Shown: positions 6,911-16,980, numbered from the stretch's first letter. The stretch: 64,000 nucleotides of DNA from Bacteroidota bacterium (GCA_026391675.1 JAPLDQ010000008.1:1-64000); one strand, 5' to 3'. The notes: generated by a model from the letters alone, not told the origin. Numbers and translations are program-made.

Positions 6911-9076
6911 TTACAGTATCAATCCGTGAGAATTAATCAATAATGTTTCATTACTTCCATCATCGGCTTTATAAGTATCATACGTTTCAATCTGGCTAAA
7001 ATCTATCTTTGTCAGGCTGCTCAGCAATTTAATACTACACTGATAAGGTTTAAACTTAAGCAATTTATCAATATCCAGAGCTTCCTCGCCAAGCAACATT
7101 GCTTCATCAAACTGATCATCGGTAACCAATTTCTCTTGAGTTAGTTTAAAGGCAGTTGCCCTCAATTTGTTATCATCATTCAGCCAAAGCACTATTTTGA
7201 AAAATTGCATGGGCACCATCACCCCTAATCTAATCCTGTCTTTTTGTTCATCAAAGACAGGACCATTAAAAACTGTAATTCTTGCCTGCTGAGCTTTTTC
7301 TTTTTTAATTCCCTTTTCCAATATGGCTTTTTCAAGATTTCCCCAAAGGTTATCCCCCATACGATTAATACCGGGTGACTGAGGGCAGGCATTGGTATAA
7401 AAACATGTATAAATACCATTCCGCAATGCTTCTTTTTCTGTATCACCCCAATTAGCATCTTCAAAGCGTCCCATGTGGCCTTTATCAAATTTTGAATTAG
7501 CATAAAACTTATCAGTAAGCTGACATTCAATATCTATTCTTTTATCTCTTAGCCAATCATCTTTCCTTTTACTGTTATCCAGCCTTTTAGAAGCATCACC
7601 CACTGAATTAATTGCACTTATCAATGGCATTTTCCTTAATGCATTGAATATTACACTGTAATTAAAATATGTCAGTTCGTTTGTTTTATCTTTTAATAAT
7701 GCAATTTGATTTACTATCTCTTTTTTGGGTTGAGGCATGGGAATTTCTACACCTAAAAACGTTGGATCATAGCCATTGCATTTATCAAAATCTACAGCCA
7801 TTTCTTTATCTGCCTTGGCTACTTCCAGTAATAGTTCTCCGCTGACATTGGAAGCTATTGCATTTAAGGCAACAGGTTTATCTTCTGTATTCCTTGTTTT
7901 TTTCCCCGACAAACTAATATCAATCGAATTATTGTTATTAAGAAAGTTTGAAGGGATAGTGATTAAAATATTGTTTTCTGTATCGCTTTTCATAATATCA
8001 TTATTTGGATTATTATTTTGTTTAACTGTATTGATTTCAAAACTAAGATTTTCAGCAGGAGGTAGTATGGAAATGGATTTTATAATTTCATTATCATGGT
8101 GCAAATCATTTAAATGTTTTAAAATCACACTTATTCTGATTCCTTCATTCTTTTCCCAAACTATTTTTGCTATGTCTATTTTATCATCATCAATCGGGAT
8201 AATATTTCCGTCCTTATCAATATAATTATTGCCATCAGTTGTCATTTTTGCGATACTCTTATGGTGCAAACCAACAACCTGCCATTGATCATTAAATACA
8301 GGGCTGCCACTGCTACCGGGTGCGGTATCTGTTTCATAAAAAAGTTTAACATTGTCAATGCCAACAAATTTATTCTCTCTGATGGAAATTTGCTTATAAT
8401 CTCCTTGTGGATGATGTATGATATTTAGTTTTTCAACATTCACTTCACCTATTTTACCCATGGTTTTATCCAGATACAGATAGCCTATGCTTGCGAGTGA
8501 AATCTTATCGCTTATATCAAATGGCTGAACTCCGACAAAACAATAATCCAGTTCCATATCATTAAAGAAACTGCGGGTGTCAAATTTAAATACTGCTGCA
8601 TCCAACGGATGACCCTGTGCATCATATTCATAAAAAAAATAAACTTCACTTTCGGTAGCCATGTCTTTATTTTTAAAAACATGCCAGTTGGTGAGCATTA
8701 AATTCCAGGAGACCATAAATCCTGTGGCATATCCTAGGGTTTTATTGTCTTCCCTGATAACTATACGACCAACTTTTCTTTTTGTAAGCGCAATTAATTC
8801 AGTGAAATTACTGTATAAGGAATCATTTTCACCAATAGCCCTTTCATACGCAAAATCAGAAGGCTCAAAGCCAATAGCCGAAATCATTTCCTTCCTTTTC
8901 AAAAGATTTTCTTCCCGGGAAAGAATATTTTTTGAGGTTTCAGATGTAAAAGCAAGTTTTTCTTCTGTGGCTTTTACTAAATTATCAATCACAATATTAT
9001 CAGCAGCTGCATAGGCTTCATCTGTTTTAATACCATGATTGCTTTCTCTTTTTAATTGGTTGACTGATACTAACAT
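6911..9076 (-). CDS. Trypsin-like serine protease fused to a DNA/RNA non-specific (NUC1) endonuclease
   Basis: The 721-residue protein has two recognisable enzymes. Residues ~90-330 form a trypsin-like domain: catalytic His in LTNWHVFKN (~132), Asp in MELDYCFVGV, and Ser in APGSSGSPVFND (~257). Residues ~450-700 form a beta-beta-alpha-Me endonuclease of the NUC1/endonuclease G family: KFDKGHMGRFEDANWG (catalytic His ~534) and SPGINRMGDNLWGNLE (metal-binding Asn ~570). The segment between is a low-complexity linker. No signal peptide is seen, so it probably acts in the cytoplasm. It follows hsdS on the same strand after 130 bp and precedes the XRE/ImmA promoter. A protease that sheds or activates a toxic nuclease upon infection is an attractive but unproven reading. 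Confidence 0.87.
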   Translation of the reverse strand: MLVSVNQLKRESNHGIKTDEAYAAADNIVIDNLVKATEEKLAFTSETSKNILSREENLLKRKEMISAIGFEPSDFAYERAIGENDSLYSNFTELIALTKRKVGRIVIREDNKTLGYATGFMVSWNLMLTNWHVFKNKDMATESEVYFFYEYDAQGHPLDAAVFKFDTRSFFNDMELDYCFVGVQPFDISDKISLASIGYLYLDKTMGKIGEVNVEKLNIIHHPQGDYKQISIRENKFVGIDNVKLFYETDTAPGSSGSPVFNDQWQVVGLHHKSIAKMTTDGNNYIDKDGNIIPIDDDKIDIAKIVWEKNEGIRISVILKHLNDLHHDNEIIKSISILPPAENLSFEINTVKQNNNPNNDIMKSDTENNILITIPSNFLNNNNSIDISLSGKKTRNTEDKPVALNAIASNVSGELLLEVAKADKEMAVDFDKCNGYDPTFLGVEIPMPQPKKEIVNQIALLKDKTNELTYFNYSVIFNALRKMPLISAINSVGDASKRLDNSKRKDDWLRDKRIDIECQLTDKFYANSKFDKGHMGRFEDANWGDTEKEALRNGIYTCFYTNACPQSPGINRMGDNLWGNLEKAILEKGIKKEKAQQARITVFNGPVFDEQKDRIRLGVMVPMQFFKIVLWLNDDNKLRATAFKLTQEKLVTDDQFDEAMLLGEEALDIDKLLKFKPYQCSIKLLSSLTKIDFSQIETYDTYKADDGSNETLLINSHGLIL

Positions 9077-9124
9077 AATCTTGATTTTTAAAGTGTATTT
9101 CAGAAATCTATAACTCCCCGCTAA

Positions 9125-9206
9125 ATGCCTTTCTCAATTTATTATTCTAATTTTCAATAACTTTCAATTTTCAATTCTCAATTTTCAATTCTTATAATTT
9201 TCAATT
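9125..9206. repeat. Low-complexity TTTCAATT spacer between hsdS and the protease-nuclease gene
   Basis: The 130-bp gap contains about seven imperfect copies of the word TTTTCAATT(C/T) in tandem. A similar word occurs near 6880-6905 after the protease-nuclease gene. No terminator hairpin or clear promoter was seen, so read-through from hsdMS into the protease-nuclease gene is possible. Confidence 0.5.
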
Positions 9207-10349
9207 TTAAAGCTCTCCATTAAACGCTTTTTGCAATACACTCTTTTTTAATTCTTCTAAATCCGCTATCTTTTGCTGGTAAATAGCTTCTAATTTTTTA
9301 GTTTCGGTAGATACTGCATCTATTTTTTTAAGAATCTTCTTTTGTTCTACAAGCAATTTAGGAAACACAATTTTAATACTTGTGAGGTTACTATTATATA
9401 GCCTTGAAATAGTTGCACCTTTGGACGGTTGCCAGTCACAAAATTCATAAAAAACATATAGGAAATCATTCAAAACTTGTTTTTCATCATTATCAATCCA
9501 AACAATGTTTGAGTCTTGAAAAAAAGCTGGTTCACCATCATATCTCACTCGCCTTCCAATAGTTCCAGATGCTGAAATTAAAATGTCTCCTTTTTTTGGA
9601 AATGAGTATTTGGTACGAAATTCATTATAAATTTCTTTAGAGATAAATGCGTCTGGTATTTTACCAAAAGTGCCAATTTTGTAAAATGGAATTTCACCAG
9701 TTGTAGAAGTTTGGTGCTTCATTATTCTTTTGCACATTAACGGTTTTCCAATTTCCCCTAAGGTTTTCTCATCCCACTCCTCACCTTTATTCTCAAAAAT
9801 ATTTTGCAAATAACTTTCAAAAAGCTCTTTGGCATTTTTAAGGTTTTGCTCAGCATTGGTTTTTGCTGTGGCAATAGCAGCAAAGGCCTCATCTATTATA
9901 GTAACGATGCGTTGTTGTTCGGGTAGTGTTGGGAGTGGGATTTCTATTGCTTCAATTTGAGCTTTATTTATTGAATTAAATACAGCACCTGTATTACCAA
10001 TAATTTCATTTTCATGTTTTACAAGAAAATTATATAAAAATTCTTTCTCTATTAATTTTGTTGCTCTTATTGCTGCAAGCCCACGACCAATACATATTTT
10101 CTGAGTTGAAAAATTAATTGGACCAACTGGTGCTCTTACTGACATTAAGATGTCGCCTTCTTCAGCTTCCTTTGTAATTTTAGTAGTCCAAGTAGTCGGT
10201 TCACCAATATATTTTAAACCATATTCCTTTTTACCTTGATAAAATGGCATCCCATTTCCAATATTATTATAATACTTACCTTCTGGTGACTGTCCTGCTA
10301 TAACTTTACAAACTGTCCCTATTTTTTTTATTTCCCATCCTTCTTTCAT
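9207..10349 (-). CDS. hsdS: Type I restriction specificity subunit S
   Basis: This 380-residue subunit determines the recognition sequence of the HsdM methyltransferase and the full HsdRMS complex. Two target-recognition domains are visible. The first runs from WEIKKIGTVCKVIAGQSPEG and ends in the conserved helix IPLPTLPEQQRIVTIIDEAF. The second runs from WDEKTLGEIGKPLMC and ends in a second coiled helix with LEAIYQQKIADLEELKKSVL and a terminal QKAFNGEL, a typical HsdS ending. The ATG overlaps the hsdM stop by four bases (ATGA), which implies translational coupling. Length is slightly short of many two-domain HsdS proteins, but both halves look complete. Confidence 0.95.
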   Translation of the reverse strand: MKEGWEIKKIGTVCKVIAGQSPEGKYYNNIGNGMPFYQGKKEYGLKYIGEPTTWTTKITKEAEEGDILMSVRAPVGPINFSTQKICIGRGLAAIRATKLIEKEFLYNFLVKHENEIIGNTGAVFNSINKAQIEAIEIPLPTLPEQQRIVTIIDEAFAAIATAKTNAEQNLKNAKELFESYLQNIFENKGEEWDEKTLGEIGKPLMCKRIMKHQTSTTGEIPFYKIGTFGKIPDAFISKEIYNEFRTKYSFPKKGDILISASGTIGRRVRYDGEPAFFQDSNIVWIDNDEKQVLNDFLYVFYEFCDWQPSKGATISRLYNSNLTSIKIVFPKLLVEQKKILKKIDAVSTETKKLEAIYQQKIADLEELKKSVLQKAFNGEL

Positions 10350-11809
10350 AATAATTTTAGGATTGAATTTAAAATGGCTTCACTTTCACTATCTAATGCT
10401 TTGATTTCATCCAGTATTTGTTTTGGCTGTCGCATTGCAGTTTCTTCCTTTTTGATTGGATTTTTAGCACCTAAATCATATGTAATTGAATCTACTTCTG
10501 AAATATTGAATGACCATGAATTATCGCTATCGGCAAAGGTCTTTTGCAGTTCAACGAATTCTGCCAAATCACCTTCGTTTAAAGGTGCAGTTTTACCCAG
10601 GTTGCGTTCTAAATTCATTTGGTAATACCATACTTTTTTTGTAGGCATACCCTTGGTAAAGAATAAGACGACTGTTTTCACCCCTGCACCTGAAAATACA
10701 CCGCCCGGCAAATCCAGCACTGTATGGAGGTTGCAGCTGTCGAGCAACAGTTTGCGAAGGCTTACGCTCGCATTGTCAGTATTGCTTAAAAAAGTGTTCT
10801 TAATTACCACACCTGCACTGCCGCCTGCTTTCAATATCTTAATAAAATGCTGGAGGAAAAGGAAGGCGGTCTCGCCTGTTTTAATGGGGAAATTCTGCTG
10901 TACTTCGGCACGTTCCTTGCCACCAAAAGGGGGATTTGCCAGTATGATATCGTAGCGGTCTTTTTCCTGTATGTCGTAAATGCTTTCGGCAAGGGTGTTG
11001 GTATGTATGATATTGGGTGCTTCTATGCCATGGAAAATCATATTCATGGTGCCAATGATATAGGCCAGGGATTTTTTTTCCTTGCCATAGAAAGTGTTTT
11101 TTTGTAATGTAGCAATATCTTTTGTCGTCAGGAGTTCCTGTTTGCCCTTGCTGTGTATAAGGTGTTCAAATGCTTCGCAAAGGAAACCGGCACTGCCAAC
11201 AGCACCATCGTATATCTTATCACCTAATTTGGGATTTACCACTTTTACTATGGTTTTAATCAATGGACGCGGAGTATAGTATTCACCTCCGTTGCGTCCG
11301 GCATTGCCCATGTTCTGTATCTTGGATTCGTACAAATGGCTCATTTCGTGCTTTTCGGCATGGGTACGGAAACGAAGTTCATCAATGCGATTGATGACCT
11401 CACGGAGGTTGTAACCACTTTGTACCTTGTTTTTAATTTCGCTGAAGATTTCGCCTATTTTATATTCTATGGTATCAGGACTTACCGCATCGGTTTTGAA
11501 CTTTTTGAGGTAAGGGAAGAGTTTTAAATCGACAAAGTCTTTTAAATCATCCCCTGTCATAGCATTATGGTCAATTTTACCGCTTTCCAGCTTGGGAGCA
11601 GCCCATTTCGTCCATTGGTAATCGGGAGCTATAATATTGGCATAGGATTTACCGGCGAGTCCGGCAGCTGTTTTCTTATCTTTTTCAAGGTCATCGAGGT
11701 ATTTCAGAAAGAGTATCCATGAGGTTTGCTCAACATAATCGAGTTCACTGCTGCAGCCTGCATCCTTATGGAGGATATCATCAATATTTTTAAAAGTTTG
11801 TTCGAACAT
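10346..11809 (-). CDS. hsdM: Type I DNA methyltransferase subunit M
   Basis: The 487-residue adenine-N6 methyltransferase subunit protects host DNA with HsdS. The N-terminal HsdM helical domain has LDYVEQTSWILFLKYLDDLE. The SAM-binding motif I region is KIYDGAVGSAGFLCEAF (the family often has GACGS or GTGGF). The catalytic motif IV is NPPFGGKE near residue 293. FYGKEKKSLAYIIGTMNM is also typical. It is the first gene of the hsdMS operon, preceded by a promoter (11865-11895), and its TGA overlaps the hsdS ATG. hsdR is separated from it by the protease-nuclease, XRE/ImmA and PIN genes rather than being adjacent. Confidence 0.96.
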   Translation of the reverse strand: MFEQTFKNIDDILHKDAGCSSELDYVEQTSWILFLKYLDDLEKDKKTAAGLAGKSYANIIAPDYQWTKWAAPKLESGKIDHNAMTGDDLKDFVDLKLFPYLKKFKTDAVSPDTIEYKIGEIFSEIKNKVQSGYNLREVINRIDELRFRTHAEKHEMSHLYESKIQNMGNAGRNGGEYYTPRPLIKTIVKVVNPKLGDKIYDGAVGSAGFLCEAFEHLIHSKGKQELLTTKDIATLQKNTFYGKEKKSLAYIIGTMNMIFHGIEAPNIIHTNTLAESIYDIQEKDRYDIILANPPFGGKERAEVQQNFPIKTGETAFLFLQHFIKILKAGGSAGVVIKNTFLSNTDNASVSLRKLLLDSCNLHTVLDLPGGVFSGAGVKTVVLFFTKGMPTKKVWYYQMNLERNLGKTAPLNEGDLAEFVELQKTFADSDNSWSFNISEVDSITYDLGAKNPIKKEETAMRQPKQILDEIKALDSESEAILNSILKLL

Positions 11810-11864
11810 GAATTATAGTAATTAAGTGTATTTCGTAACGAATTGTTAATTTTTAAAAGCTATA

Positions 11865-11895
11865 CAAACTTATTACTTATTTGCCGATTTAACAA
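11865..11895 (-). promoter_or_regulatory. Predicted promoter of hsdMS
   Basis: On the minus strand TTG (11893-11895), a 20-base spacer and TAAGTTTG (11865-11872) match the Bacteroidota -33/-7 pattern. The hsdM ATG is at 11809, leaving an untranslated leader of about 50 bases. Confidence 0.5.
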
Positions 11896-11970
11896 AAGAA
11901 TAATTTAATAATTTTCAATCTGTTAGATTTTGAAATAATATCAGTTATTGTAAAACATTATTTGTCCAAT

Positions 11971-12001
11971 AAAAAACCCGGTCCATCTTTCGATGGACCA
12001 G
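11971..12001 (-). terminator. Rho-independent terminator, first of three near-identical copies
   Basis: Arms GGTCCAT and ATGGACC (11980-11999) form a hairpin followed, on the minus strand, by GGGTTTTTT. Copies of the same design occur at 21438-21470 and 23583-23620. It lies just downstream of a minus-strand coding remnant (12018-12161). The gap 11810-12593 otherwise shows only AT-rich sequence. Confidence 0.7.
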
Positions 12002-12017
12002 ATTAAAACTTTTACAA

Positions 12018-12161
12018 TCAATATAATTGGTTATACTCTTTCTTGTTTTTATAAAAAGGATACTGAAGTCTTGCTTTGTATATTAATAAATAATTACCGA
12101 CAGAATGGTTAAATAAAATTTTAAGGGAAGATTGTGCTTTTTCTGAATCGTCCCCTGAATT
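12018..12161 (-). pseudogene. Possible C-terminal coding remnant before the first CCGGTCC terminator
   Basis: A 47-codon open stretch without a start codon ends in TGA 17 bases before the terminator hairpin. It encodes SSLKILFNHSVGNYLLIYKA and then RLQYPFYKNKKEYNQLY. The piece GNYLLIYKARL resembles SNYFLAVYKCRL near the start of the heptad-repeat protein at 24729-25355. The similarity is short and seen by eye only. It could be the tail of a deleted relative, consistent with the terminator being shared by the two loci. Confidence 0.3.
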
Positions 12162-12437
12162 TTATTTTGGTTAATAAAGAGGTTTTTTTAGCAAATAGCC
12201 TGACAGATATAGCCGTTAGTAGGCTTTTTATTACTTCAATTATTTAGCTTTAAAAGTAGTGCAGGATTATTGCAATAAATTTATTACAATCAATTAATAA
12301 TTCGATTGTTTCAATATTAATAAAATAAAACAGCAATTTTGAATGATTCCTATAATATATTATTCAATAAAGTTAAATTGATAATATTATCATCTGTTAA
12401 TTTTTAACATTTTTTTAGTTTTTAAATTATTTAGTTT

Positions 12438-12445
12438 TATATTTG
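12438..12445 (+). promoter_or_regulatory. Candidate -7 element upstream of the TrkA-like membrane gene
   Basis: TATATTTG on the plus strand matches the Bacteroidota -7 consensus; no convincing -33 TTG is placed 19-21 bases upstream. It would give a leader of about 140 bases to the small gene at 12594 and about 490 bases to the membrane gene at 12946. Confidence 0.3.
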
Positions 12446-12593
12446 TGGTTTAAATAATATAAATGTATAAGATTTAGCAGTTTAACTTAAATAAAAATTA
12501 GCTATTTGTTATAGTAACACTATTATACTTTTATCTGCATAGCTATAATGACAGTAATATTATAAAACTGTTTGCAAGAAACAATCCGTTAAT

Positions 12594-12962
12594 ATGACAA
12601 TAGCAAATCCAGAATGTAAATATATTTTTTATAACAAAAAGGATTTTCAATTCCCAAAAATATATTTCTACGGACATCTTACTCAAATAGACTGTCAAAC
12701 TTTTATTGTCGAATTAAAAAATATTAACACAAACTTTTTTTCAATCAAGCCTGATAATACCCTTATCTATCAGTTTATTATTCCTTTAACCAACTATTAT
12801 TGTTTTACATTTAGCATCATAGGACTGATGTCAGATTTTGCATTTCTTTTAATTAAAATAAGACAATCATGCCAATTAAAAGATGTTTACGGATTCAAAA
12901 CTACTACGAAAATTTATAAGAACTTCTACAAAAAAATCTCTTTTTATGAAAAATATATTTGA
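12594..12962 (+). CDS. Hypothetical small protein overlapping the next gene
   Basis: A 122-residue frame opens with ATG and overlaps the ATG of the membrane gene at 12946 by 17 bases. The product is unrecognised. It has one hydrophobic stretch near residues 60-88 (LIYQFIIPLTNYYCF, then FSIIGLMSDFAFLLIKI) that could be a single membrane helix. In such AT-rich DNA a frame of this length can arise by chance. The overlap with the following start codon and the lack of another gene in 750 bp are the only arguments in its favour. Confidence 0.35.
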   Translation: MTIANPECKYIFYNKKDFQFPKIYFYGHLTQIDCQTFIVELKNINTNFFSIKPDNTLIYQFIIPLTNYYCFTFSIIGLMSDFAFLLIKIRQSCQLKDVYGFKTTTKIYKNFYKKISFYEKYI

Positions 12963-15900
12963 TACCCTTTTTATTTTAAATCAAAGTTTATATGATTTCA
13001 CGAAATCAATACTTGGGGAAAAATCCCCTGAAAGCAATAATAGTAATAACAGTAATAATGAAACAACAAAACTAGCGACTATTTTATTGACCAAGCAGAA
13101 TAATCAAGCATTGAAATATTCAAAATTCCTAAAAAGATTACTAGTTCTAATAATTTTAATTTATATGCTTTTACTTATAAACCATTTAAAAATTTTTACT
13201 TACAAATCCTCATCATTCTTATTTACGTTTAACATAAAACTTTTCTTCTTTTCCTTTATCGATATATCTGGATTAATTATAATTTATATTCTAATTAAAT
13301 TATCGAAAATTCGAAATAAATTAATAAAATACTTAATAAATAAAAAAGGAGATATACATTCAAATAAAGACAATTCAATTCATGACACAATAATTATAGC
13401 AGCGAAATTACTAGTTTCAATGATTATATTAACTATCTTGCTAGTAGCACCAGGAATACTAAATCATATTGTAATAATTCCCAATATTATAAATCATACC
13501 AATAACTTTCTCTTTTTTATTCAATTTAAAAATCAATTAATAATTTCTTCAGTTTCAAATTTTTTTAGTATAATACCTAATGTATTTGAATTTATTAACT
13601 CATCAATTAATTATATTGCTCATAATTCAATAAAGTTTAATCAATTAATTGGTTATATTATTTCATCTGTCATAATCAGTATATTAACAATATATTTGGT
13701 ATTTTTGATGCCAGATATTATTCTTTATAAAATTGAAAAAAGCGATTCCGAGCAGAAAAAGTATAAATATTTATATTGGTTATATTTCTTTAAAGCAAGG
13801 TTTGTCGAAAGTCCTGTTATTCTAATTATAACAATCCCTCTTCTAACAATTCTATTTGTTTTGATTACTATACTATACTTCCTCCCTACAGGAACTATGA
13901 TAGATAGAATAAAATTTACATGTATCACACTAATAATAACTACTTTAATTACAATTGCAGCAGATCTATTAAAATCCTACACAAATCTCTCCAAGGTGTT
14001 CAATGATTACTCAAACCACCAAATTAAAAACAGGTTAATATTGATTAACAAATTTCCCATTATAATTATAGGACATGGAAACTACGGATCGACAGTATTA
14101 AAGACTCTATTTTCAGACTTCTTACATTATCTTGGTCAAGTTTTTAAACAAAGAATTAATTCTTCTTCTAATCAAGATTTCGAAATAATTATTGATCGAG
14201 ACTTTGATCTTAGACTAATTTCTCGTAATCACCTCATCATTGAAAACAATAATAATAAATTAGAAGAAGTATTCTCTGACAACTCATTTCATTTTAAATA
14301 TGGATTTCTTTCCACTATTAATTATTCACAAAAAAGAGAGAATGTCCCACAAATTGAAATTGACCCTAGATTTGGTTTGCCAGGAATTATCGCAGACGGA
14401 TCAGATCTTGGATTATGGAAGATTTTAAAATTTAATGAAAGACCTGTTATTATTGATACGACTTCCGATAACAGAATGAATGTAGAATTAAAAAAACACA
14501 TTGAATCAGGCTCAATTAGACTTCTATCAAATCCACTTGTTATTACAACCGTGAATAGTGAATTGATAGAAAACACAATAATGAAACAAACAAAATTTAG
14601 TTCTTTTCCTATCAATTATACTTATTATGAAGGTATTTCACTAGTTCAAAGATTAGTTCAGTTAATCTCAAAAATTGGCTATTCTAATTTACATAATATT
14701 AATATATTTATGTCTTGTCAAAAAAATGTTATTCCAGAAATTATTAATTCTATCAAGACAAATTTAATTCTATTTGAACAACATAATATAGTACTAAGAT
14801 TTATTCAAGAACATATTTTCATTGATACACAATCTCCTTCAATTCAAGATCCTATATCCTCTAATTATTTTCCAAATTTCATGAACAATATTACTTATTC
14901 AATAATTTTTGATAAATTTTTAAATATTAATCTAAAAAACACAGAAAAATCATTTTATACTACTCTTTTTACCAATAAACCAACTGCAAATAATGTTAAT
15001 ATTTTTATAATTTTTGCCAATTCACCATTTCTAGATATAAAACTTCTTATAGATATTAGAAATTTAATACACACATTAAATAAAAAATCTTCCTATATTT
15101 TAACAAGTATCTCAGAAGAATATAGTTATGAGGCAAAAAATATTATAACATCACATACAAATTCACTAATCGAAGACAATAAAAGTATATTCCCTTCATC
15201 AGCTGATGATTTTATAATGAATAAGAATCATACAATTAGTAATCAGATTGCTTCATTATTTGCCGGTGTAATCAATCGACCATCAAATTACAATATGCCG
15301 TATCTGAGTCCAGATAATAAAATTTATCAGTTAGAGACATGCCTTCATAATACACCACTTAGTTTCCTTCACATATTGTCTAAGCTCAAAGGTTATGAAC
15401 TGAAAATCAACTCAAAAGAAGAATCTCCGATTCCTTCCTTTATCTACAACTTTTCATACACAGATCTTGGTTATCAGGGCTATCTAGATCGGTTTATTTT
15501 TCGAGGAAATTTTCGATTGATTAATTTTAATTTCGATACAGATTTAACATTCCCAAGGATTTTTGGAATGTTAATACATCCAAAAGACGGTAGTCTCAAT
15601 GATCTAAATAAAGATTTACTTTTTTATAAAGATGACCTTCATGCATGTAGATTTTGTAAATTAAAAGAACAAAAACCTGAGAAAGATAATACTGAATTGT
15701 CACCCCAGATATTTAATCCTAAAGAAGTATCAGATGAAGGAATTGGCTATATTAAACTGATTTCAAATGATAATTCAAATCCAACAAGTCTCCTTCACCT
15801 TTTACTTTTGTTGTATTATGGTAGTGTTGATATTAAACCATTAACTAATACAAAACAATATAATATAACATATGAGATAGGAACTCTTTGTAATTCAACA

Positions 15901-16119
15901 TCCCGATATCTACATAAATTCTATATTCTTCCATCAACAAATCAAAATTTACCATTTAACCCTCAGATAATTGAATCAATTACAATCAAATACACAAGAC
16001 CTGAAAACCAGTTATGGAAAACATATATAGATAAAATAAGTGATAGTTTTGAATCATTTGCAATTTTTAATGTCAAATATAATAAAGACACACTCACAAT
16101 TGAAAAAATAAAAAATTAG
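12946..16119 (+). CDS. Large membrane protein with TrkA/RCK-like Rossmann domain
   Basis: From ATG 12946 the product has 1,058 residues; an in-frame ATG at 12883 would add 21. Six hydrophobic helices are visible at about residues 64-85, 95-117, 152-172, 235-260, 289-312 and 323-341. A cytoplasmic Rossmann fold follows directly: FPIIIIGHGNYGSTVLKTLF (glycine loop, ~369-388) and GLPGIIADGSDLGLWKILKF (~475-494), spaced as in TrkA-N/RCK nucleotide-binding domains of ion channels. The remaining ~550 residues are not recognised and include a CRFCKLK cysteine pair. It may be a nucleotide-gated ion channel. Codon use is extremely AT-rich compared with the downstream housekeeping genes. It stands alone on the plus strand within minus-strand accessory genes. 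Confidence 0.6.
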   Translation: MKNIFDTLFILNQSLYDFTKSILGEKSPESNNSNNSNNETTKLATILLTKQNNQALKYSKFLKRLLVLIILIYMLLLINHLKIFTYKSSSFLFTFNIKLFFFSFIDISGLIIIYILIKLSKIRNKLIKYLINKKGDIHSNKDNSIHDTIIIAAKLLVSMIILTILLVAPGILNHIVIIPNIINHTNNFLFFIQFKNQLIISSVSNFFSIIPNVFEFINSSINYIAHNSIKFNQLIGYIISSVIISILTIYLVFLMPDIILYKIEKSDSEQKKYKYLYWLYFFKARFVESPVILIITIPLLTILFVLITILYFLPTGTMIDRIKFTCITLIITTLITIAADLLKSYTNLSKVFNDYSNHQIKNRLILINKFPIIIIGHGNYGSTVLKTLFSDFLHYLGQVFKQRINSSSNQDFEIIIDRDFDLRLISRNHLIIENNNNKLEEVFSDNSFHFKYGFLSTINYSQKRENVPQIEIDPRFGLPGIIADGSDLGLWKILKFNERPVIIDTTSDNRMNVELKKHIESGSIRLLSNPLVITTVNSELIENTIMKQTKFSSFPINYTYYEGISLVQRLVQLISKIGYSNLHNINIFMSCQKNVIPEIINSIKTNLILFEQHNIVLRFIQEHIFIDTQSPSIQDPISSNYFPNFMNNITYSIIFDKFLNINLKNTEKSFYTTLFTNKPTANNVNIFIIFANSPFLDIKLLIDIRNLIHTLNKKSSYILTSISEEYSYEAKNIITSHTNSLIEDNKSIFPSSADDFIMNKNHTISNQIASLFAGVINRPSNYNMPYLSPDNKIYQLETCLHNTPLSFLHILSKLKGYELKINSKEESPIPSFIYNFSYTDLGYQGYLDRFIFRGNFRLINFNFDTDLTFPRIFGMLIHPKDGSLNDLNKDLLFYKDDLHACRFCKLKEQKPEKDNTELSPQIFNPKEVSDEGIGYIKLISNDNSNPTSLLHLLLLLYYGSVDIKPLTNTKQYNITYEIGTLCNSTSRYLHKFYILPSTNQNLPFNPQIIESITIKYTRPENQLWKTYIDKISDSFESFAIFNVKYNKDTLTIEKIKN

Positions 16120-16271
16120 CTTCTTTTTTTAACCTTAAAATCTCAGTGTTAAATATTAAAAGCTTTACATCACAAGACAGCAGGCACATTTCAAGTAAAT
16201 TTATAAGTTAATCTTCAACGATAGAGGATTAAGTAAAGTGAATAAAGTAGTAAAATAAGTAAAAATTGGAA

Positions 16272-16595
<324 letters not shown>

Positions 16596-16980
16596 TCATC
16601 TAATTTACACATTTTCTTGCAATTTTAACGTATCTTTTTTGAATATTTATCAACACTTATTTGTTGATAATCATTGCTTTATGATGTTTTTAAGGAGCGA
16701 CTAATTAATATATCTTTTCATTATACACCTTAAATTATGGACCAAAATGGTGCACTTTTATTTGGAAACATACATAAGAAAATAATATGAAATAGTGAAA
16801 GTTTTTGGTATGGCCTTGAATATATTAAAAGACGATACTTTTCTATAGTTTGTAAATACCTATTTATAATCATTTTAATATTATAATAATTATCAGTTGA
16901 GATAAAATTATTAAATAAAAATGAACTTTCAAAATTTGATTTCACACGCATTATTTTTGAGATCGTGTTAACTACAATGT

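Noticed and set aside
16730-16951. 73-codon minus-strand frame
   Set aside because: AT-rich chance frame with no family resemblance and no supporting start context, next to an IS remnant.
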